The notes under the pieces: model-generated
Database searches by the model: none
What the model was told of the DNA's origin: nothing
The model's input: the letters and a program-made list of their open reading frames with translations, nothing else
Translations under genes and position numbers: made by a program
Source: DASUSF01 sp036375275
GTDB lineage: Bacteria > Pseudomonadota > Alphaproteobacteria > Geminicoccales > Geminicoccaceae
Length of the DNA stretch: 9,694 bases
Reading direction: 5' to 3'
NCBI GenBank assembly: GCA_036375275.1
Contig: DASUSF010000219.1
Span: 1-9,694 of the forward strand
Shown here: positions 6,594 through 9,694 of the stretch, piece by piece
Layout: each line of letters starts with the position of its first letter
How positions within the stretch are numbered: the stretch's first letter is position 1

Positions 6594-6860
6594 GTGGCGA
6601 GCGGGGGCTTCGTCGTTCTGGCCGGGTTTCGCCTCCAGGCCGGGCCGCGCGGCCGCTTTCCCGAAGCGGACAGGGCCGATGCCGAGGCGTCGGTCCGGGA
6701 CGAACCCCGCTGCCGCCACTTCGACGTCCTGATCACGGATGAGGTGCCCGACACGGTGCCGCCGCACGAGGTCCACGACGATGCCGCCGCCTTAGCGGCG
6801 CACCTGAGCTCGAGCAGATCGGCCACGCCTGGCCGCAGCGGTCCGGGCGGAGAAAGATGA
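6594..6860 (+). CDS. ABM-fold (putative quinol monooxygenase-like) short protein, possibly degenerate
   Basis: An 88-codon frame opens with GTG at 6594, with AGGGAGG at 6581-6587 six nt upstream, a very good ribosome site. The translation follows the antibiotic-biosynthesis-monooxygenase (ABM, YgiN-like) domain: GGFVVLAGFRLQAG at 4-17, RFPEADRADAEASVRDEP at 21-38, then C40, FDVL at 43-46, EVHDD at 59-63 and AAHL at 68-71. Family members are about 95-105 residues and usually read YEVY and end with an H-F/Y helix. Here both Tyr positions are His (HEVH), and after residue 72 the sequence becomes Ser/Arg/Gly-rich with no helix. That pattern suggests point decay plus a possible frameshift near 6810, although a short functional variant is possible. 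ABM proteins are small dimeric cytosolic enzymes acting on quinols or polyketides, or heme. It diverges from the cyclase. Confidence 0.55.
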   Translation: MASGGFVVLAGFRLQAGPRGRFPEADRADAEASVRDEPRCRHFDVLITDEVPDTVPPHEVHDDAAALAAHLSSSRSATPGRSGPGGER

Positions 6861-6882
6861 CCTCATAACGCCGATCGCAGAG

Positions 6883-6958
6883 ACCACCAGACCGACAGCT
6901 CTGGTGGTTCGCGAGGCACCGACCGGAGGACGGCCCTCCGCTTGGTTCGAACCACCAG
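6883..6958 (+). promoter_or_regulatory. Aldolase leader with alternating inverted repeats
   Basis: Upstream of the HpcH-type aldolase, ACCACCAGA (6883-6891) pairs perfectly with TCTGGTGGT (6900-6908) across 8 nt. The middle arm extended, CTGGTGGTTCG (6901-6911), pairs equally well over 11 bp with CGAACCACCAG (6948-6958). The two stems share one arm and exclude each other. Between them lies a third stem, CGGAGG/CCTCCG (6924-6929 and 6935-6940, 5-nt loop), and a palindrome GGTTCGAACC (6944-6953). The layout fits either a two-state RNA leader or a pair of protein operators. No T-run follows, and the aldolase ribosome site (AGGGAAG, 6976-6982) is outside the stems. The dyads are directly visible; their function is inferred. 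Confidence 0.45.
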
Positions 6959-6986
6959 CCGGGGCCAGGGAGGGCAGGGAAGCACC

Positions 6987-7841
6987 ATGGCGTTTTCAGG
7001 TCTCAAGGAGATGACCCGGAGCCGAGAGCTCAAGGTCGGTCACATGATCTTCGAGTTCGCGACGCCGGGGATCGGCTACATCTGCAAGGAGGCCGGCTGC
7101 GACTTCGTGATCGTCGACCTCGAGCACACCGGCTTCAGCTACGAGACGATCAAGGACGTGCTCCGCGCGATCGAGGCGGCGGGCGTGCCGAACATCGTGC
7201 GGGTGCCGTCCAAGGAGTACCATCACATCGCGCGCGCCCTGGACGTCGGCGCGGAGGGGCTGATGTTGCCGATGGTCAACGATGCGCGCGAGGCCGAGAG
7301 CATCGTCCGCAGCATGAAGTACTTCCCGCGCGGCCAGCGCGGCGTCGGGCTGGGCCTGGCCCACGACCGCTACCGGTCGGGCGCGGTGATGGAGAAGCTC
7401 GAGCAGGCCAACGCGAAGACCACGCTGTTCGCCCAGATCGAGACCGCCGAGGGGGTCAGGAACGCCGACGACATCGCCTCGATCGATGGAGTCGATTGCC
7501 TCTGGGTCGGCCACTTCGACCTGTCCGCCTCGCTCGGCATCCCGGGCGAGTTCGGGCACAGGAAGTTCACCGACGCGATCGAGAAGGTGCGCAAGGCCTG
7601 CGACAGGCACGACACCTCGCTCGGCCGGCTCGTGGGCTCGGTCGAGGAGGGGATCGAGCGCAACCGGGAGGGCTTCGACTTCATCTGCTACTGGGGCGAC
7701 GTCTGGGCCTACCAGGCGGCGATCACCAGCGCGATCGGGGCGATCCGGGAGGGTGCGGGTGGCGCCGCTCCGGCTGCGGCCACCGGCGCCTCGAAGGGCA
7801 GGACCGGCGGAGGCAAGGGCGGCCGGAAAAAGTCGAAATAG
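6987..7841 (+). CDS. HpcH/HpaI family aldolase
   Basis: A 284-residue class II pyruvate aldolase-type TIM barrel. Catalytic His47 lies in VDLEH (43-47), substrate-binding Arg72 in VRVP, and the metal ligands are Glu152 (QIE) and Asp178 (GHFDLS). These positions nearly match those of E. coli HpcH/HpaI. The FPRGQRGVG segment at 113-121 is also typical. The family reversibly cleaves 4-hydroxy-2-oxo acids, such as 2-keto-3-deoxy sugar acids, to pyruvate and an aldehyde. The body ends near residue 255; the last 30 residues are an Ala/Gly then Lys/Arg/Gly tail unusual for the family. I chose the ATG at 6987, with AGGGAAG just upstream, over an in-frame start at 6942 whose extra residues are not conserved. 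The damaged dehydrogenase follows 11 nt later, an arrangement expected for one sugar-acid operon. Confidence 0.9.
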   Translation: MAFSGLKEMTRSRELKVGHMIFEFATPGIGYICKEAGCDFVIVDLEHTGFSYETIKDVLRAIEAAGVPNIVRVPSKEYHHIARALDVGAEGLMLPMVNDAREAESIVRSMKYFPRGQRGVGLGLAHDRYRSGAVMEKLEQANAKTTLFAQIETAEGVRNADDIASIDGVDCLWVGHFDLSASLGIPGEFGHRKFTDAIEKVRKACDRHDTSLGRLVGSVEEGIERNREGFDFICYWGDVWAYQAAITSAIGAIREGAGGAAPAAATGASKGRTGGGKGGRKKSK

Positions 7842-7852
7842 GGAGGCGGAAG

Positions 7853-8271
7853 GTGGCGGACGTATTCCGGGTCGCGCTCAGCGGCGATTTCCAGAAGCCG
7901 GACGGCAGCCTCGCCTTTCCGGACTTCGACATCGGCCCGCTCGACCGGGAACCGAACCTCGAGTGGCAGTGGATCCCGGGCGAGGGGACGATCAGGCCGA
8001 GGACCTCGATGGCTTCGACGCCTTGATCCTGCTCCTACCCAGGATCGAGCCGGAGAGCTTCCCGGACGACGGCCGTCTCGCGCTCGTCGCCCGCTTCGGG
8101 GTCGGCTTCGACACCGTCAACGTCGAGGCCTGCAGCGACCACGCCTGCGCCCTCGTGACCACGCCCGATGGCGTGCGCCGCCCCGTCGCGGTCGCGATCC
8201 TGACCTTCATCCTCGCGCTCGCGGGCAAGCTGAAGGCCAAGGACCGGATCACGCGGCAGGGGCCCGAGGGG
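7853..8271 (+). pseudogene. D-2-hydroxyacid dehydrogenase, frameshifted and C-terminally truncated
   Basis: A GTG at 7853 with GGGAGG at 7841-7846 starts a frame encoding VADVFRVALSGDFQKPDG, the N-terminus of D-isomer-specific 2-hydroxyacid (phosphoglycerate-type) dehydrogenases. It runs to a TGA at 8024-8026. Homology leaves this frame near 7984-7987, a GGGG run, and continues in the frame shifted by minus one: DLDGFDALILLLPRIEP, then ALVARFGVGFDTVNVEAC, TTPDGVRRPVAVAIL and KDRITRQGPEG. One lost base in the G run explains this. The homology stops at 8271, where the family would continue into the NAD-binding Rossmann domain with catalytic Arg, Glu and His; all are absent. About 140 of some 320-340 residues remain. 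With no active site left, it cannot be an active dehydrogenase. The intact gene would have reduced or oxidised a 2-hydroxy/2-oxo acid beside the aldolase. Confidence 0.85.
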
Positions 8272-8272
8272 A

Positions 8273-8464
8273 TTCGACGTGGTCTGGGCGCTCACCAAGG
8301 GCGGCCCCGGCACCATGACCGAGACCATCTCGATCTACGCCTACGTCCAGGGCTTCCAGCAGTTCGAGACCAGCTACACCGCGGCCATGGCGATCCTGAT
8401 CATCGTCCTCCTCTCGATCGTGGTGATCCTCGCCCTCAAGCGCATGGAGATCGCGCGCGCATGA
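8273..8464 (+). pseudogene. ABC sugar permease (MalF/UgpA type), C-terminal fragment
   Basis: From 8273 the frame reads FDVVWALTKGGPGTMTET, SIYAYVQGFQQFETSYTAAM, and a final membrane helix ILIIVLLSIVVILALK, then RMEIARA and TGA at 8462-8464. This is the standard C-terminal end of the first permease of carbohydrate-uptake ABC transporters (MalF/UgpA/LacF). About 63 of the usual 290-300 residues remain. The first membrane helices and the EAA loop that contacts the ATPase are missing. A GTG at 8279 could open a short ORF, but no ribosome site precedes it and the fragment could not transport. It abuts the truncated dehydrogenase in a different frame, so both were cut by one deletion. The stop overlaps an ATG (8461, ATGA). 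Confidence 0.88.
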
Positions 8465-8498
8465 TGGAAGGCTGCGCTGAAGGTTTGAGTAGCTTGCA

Positions 8499-8533
8499 GG
8501 CCTGCGAACGGCAGGGCTTGCCGTTCGCAGGCC
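8499..8533. repeat. Perfect 15-bp inverted repeat (hairpin 1)
   Basis: GGCCTGCGAACGGCA (8499-8513) and its exact reverse complement (8519-8533) flank a 5-nt GGGCT loop. A perfect 15-bp stem with a small loop is far beyond chance in this window. No T-run follows, so it is not a standard intrinsic terminator. It sits between the permease fragment and the intact permease gene. Confidence 0.85.
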
Positions 8534-8546
8534 ATGCCGAGGATCC

Positions 8547-8631
8547 GCACTGGTCGTCCGGGCGGTCAAGGACGCGCGGAGCGCGCCGGCTTCGCCGGCC
8601 GAAGAGCCTTGACCGGGCGGACGACCAGTGC
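8547..8631. repeat. Long inverted repeat with 25-nt arms (hairpin 2)
   Basis: Arms 8547-8571 and 8607-8631 are complementary over 25 positions except two central ones (GG opposite GG), giving an outer 14-bp and an inner 9-bp stem. The 35-nt interior contains another stem, GCCGGC-TTC-GCCGGC (8585-8599). The outer arm starts GCACTGGTCGTCCG and the inner arm is CGGTCAAGG. It lies 13 nt after hairpin 1 and 16 nt before the permease ATG. Possible roles are a palindromic interspersed element, an mRNA-stabilising structure or a partial terminator. Confidence 0.85.
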
Positions 8632-8647
8632 ATGGGCCGCCTTTGAC

Positions 8648-9538
8648 ATGAGCACCGCGGTCCGCCCGGCGCCCATCGAGACCGGCGGCGCGGTCGCGCG
8701 GCCGAAGCGGCAGTGGTGGTCGCGCGCCACTCGCACGCTCCTGCTCCGCTACCTCGGCGCGGCCCTCGTGACCCTCGTCTTCCTGTTCCCGATCTACTGG
8801 CTGGTCATGATCTCGTTCAAGACCCCGGCCGAGATCTTCGCGAGCCCGCCGGCCTGGATCGCGCAAAGCCTGCAGCTCGACAACTACCGGGTCCTGTTCC
8901 GGGACGGCGACGCGGTGACCGTCCTCAACAGCCTGATCGTCGCCGGCATCTCGACCGTCCTCGCCATGCTCCTCGGCACGGTCTGCGCCTACTCCCTCGC
9001 CCGCTTCAGGACCGGCGGCGACAACCTCGCGATCTGGATCATCAGCCAGCGCATGGTCCCGCCGATCGCGATCGTCTTCCCGGTCTTCCTGCTCTACGTC
9101 TGGTTCGGCTGGGTCGACACCTACCACGGCCTGATCCTGCTCTACACCGCGTTCAACCTGCCCTACGTGATCTGGATGATGCGCGGCTACATCGAGGACA
9201 TCCCGATCGAGCTCGAGGAGGCGGCGCTGGTCGACGGCTACACCCGCTACCAGGTGCTCTGGAAGGTGGTCCTGCCGATGGCCCGCGCCGGGCTGTTCGC
9301 GACCGCGGTGTTCACCTTCGTCTTCGCCTGGAACGACTTCATCTTCGCCCTCGTGCTCACCCGGAACGAGGTCACCACCTTCCCGGTCCAGGTCACCCAC
9401 TACTTCGGCGGCCAGTCCAACTTCTGGGCCAAGATCGCCGCCATGAGCGTGCTCGGCACGGTCCCGATCTTCATCGCCGTCGCGATGCTCCAGCGCTACC
9501 TGGTCCGCGGCATCTCCCTCGGCGCCGTCAAGGGCTGA
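8648..9538 (+). CDS. Carbohydrate ABC transporter permease (MalG/UgpE type)
   Basis: A 296-residue inner-membrane permease of full family length. Six hydrophobic segments are visible at about 36-56, 93-117, 128-150, 160-180, 214-236 and 264-286. The cytoplasmic EAA loop reads EEAALVDGYTRYQVLWKVVLP at 190-210, with the conserved Gly197 and Leu-Pro that dock onto the ATPase. The C-terminus LVRGISLGAVKG is typical of MalG-type subunits. The frame extends upstream to 8534, but that part lies in hairpin 2 and is not conserved. The ATG at 8648 is one nt after a TGA of an upstream small frame and lacks a ribosome site, so translation may depend on coupling. It needs a MalF-type partner, an ATPase and a binding protein; the partner survives only as a fragment and the others are not in view. 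The gene itself looks undamaged but is probably orphaned. Confidence 0.9.
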   Translation: MSTAVRPAPIETGGAVARPKRQWWSRATRTLLLRYLGAALVTLVFLFPIYWLVMISFKTPAEIFASPPAWIAQSLQLDNYRVLFRDGDAVTVLNSLIVAGISTVLAMLLGTVCAYSLARFRTGGDNLAIWIISQRMVPPIAIVFPVFLLYVWFGWVDTYHGLILLYTAFNLPYVIWMMRGYIEDIPIELEEAALVDGYTRYQVLWKVVLPMARAGLFATAVFTFVFAWNDFIFALVLTRNEVTTFPVQVTHYFGGQSNFWAKIAAMSVLGTVPIFIAVAMLQRYLVRGISLGAVKG

Positions 9539-9694
9539 CCCCCATATCGGCAAAAACCCAACTCCTTGATCAAGGCCGCTTTCTCGGGTTCGTTTCGTAT
9601 ACGCGCCCGAGTCCGCCCACTCCTGCCCCGTCGACGGCCGCACCACCGCATCCGTCGCCGCAACTCAACATAGGACCACATCCTTGTGTCCGGT
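9539..9694. other. Intergenic tail after the permease gene
   Basis: I find no convincing gene in these 156 nt. A 12-bp palindrome CCTTGATCAAGG lies at 9564-9575, and a 6-bp stem CTCGGG/CCCGAG (9583-9588 and 9606-9611) spans 17 nt around CGTATACG. Near the edge, GGAC and ACA (9673-9680, one bulged C) pair with TGTGTCC (9685-9691). None is followed by a T-run. One of the first two may end the permease transcript. The lower GC content than in the genes fits non-coding DNA. Confidence 0.4.

Noticed and set aside
6485..6826. N-terminal extension of the cyclase frame
   Set aside because: Ser/Arg/Thr-rich translation overlapping the ABM-like gene. The ATG at 6484 has a good ribosome site and begins the family-like sequence.
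6911..6986. Aldolase start at 6942
   Set aside because: The extra 15 residues are not part of the conserved barrel and would overlap the inverted-repeat leader; the ATG at 6987 has AGGGAAG in place.
7853..8026. A 57-codon intact small gene after the aldolase
   Set aside because: It is the N-terminus of a dehydrogenase whose homology continues in another frame, so the stop is a frameshift product and not a natural end.
8499..8631. CRISPR repeats, tRNA or intrinsic terminator
   Set aside because: The two hairpins differ in sequence and have no spacer periodicity. There is no cloverleaf or anticodon arm, and no T-run follows either stem.
9564..9611. Rho-independent terminator after the permease gene
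   Set aside because: CCTTGATCAAGG has no loop of its own, and the CTCGGG/CCCGAG stem is short with a 17-nt loop and no following T-run; kept only as dyads in the tail.
8249..9646. Long minus-strand open frame opposite the permease gene
   Set aside because: Its translation is dominated by Asp, Glu, Arg, Gly and His with no domain pattern. It is the antisense shadow of a GC-rich membrane-protein gene with clear homology on the plus strand.

Overview
The window is very GC-rich with strong G/C preference at third codon positions. Its families are typical of a high-GC alphaproteobacterium: a class III cyclase with a long non-membrane N-terminal region, a tandem UspA protein, HpcH/HpaI and RraA aldolases, and sugar-type ABC permeases. 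An order such as Rhodospirillales or Geminicoccales is a guess. There is no rRNA, tRNA, CRISPR array, transposase, integrase or phage gene.

Left part (1-2632). Two minus-strand genes overlapping by ATGA encode the two halves of a split thiamine-diphosphate decarboxylase of the sulfopyruvate/phosphonopyruvate type; the second runs off the left edge. Diverging from them is a small MliC-like lipoprotein, which converges on a minus-strand tandem universal stress protein.

Middle part (2633-6484). A Gfo/Idh/MocA oxidoreductase overlaps by ATGA with an RraA/HMG-aldolase-like protein that carries the complete E-X20-R-D motif. A DUF533/TerB-like protein follows, converging on a soluble class III adenylate/guanylate cyclase.

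Right part (6485-9694). This looks like a damaged sugar-acid catabolism and uptake locus. A short ABM-fold (quinol-monooxygenase-like) ORF with a degenerate C-terminus diverges from the cyclase. A leader with alternating inverted repeats then precedes an intact HpcH/HpaI aldolase. Next comes a D-2-hydroxyacid dehydrogenase broken by a frameshift and cut off after its first half. It is joined directly to the C-terminal tail of a MalF-type permease, so an internal deletion has removed what lay between. A region of two strong hairpins separates this tail from an intact MalG-type permease. No binding protein, intact first permease or ATPase is visible.

Intact genes around the break include several enzymes acting on pyruvate-like or oxo-acid substrates: two aldolase families, an NAD(P) oxidoreductase and a ThDP decarboxylase. 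They may belong to sugar-acid or 2-oxo-acid catabolism, but the substrate cannot be read from sequence. I see no clearly new defence or mobile system. The best leads are the deletion junction, the hairpin spacer between the permease genes, and the alternating-stem leader of the aldolase gene.
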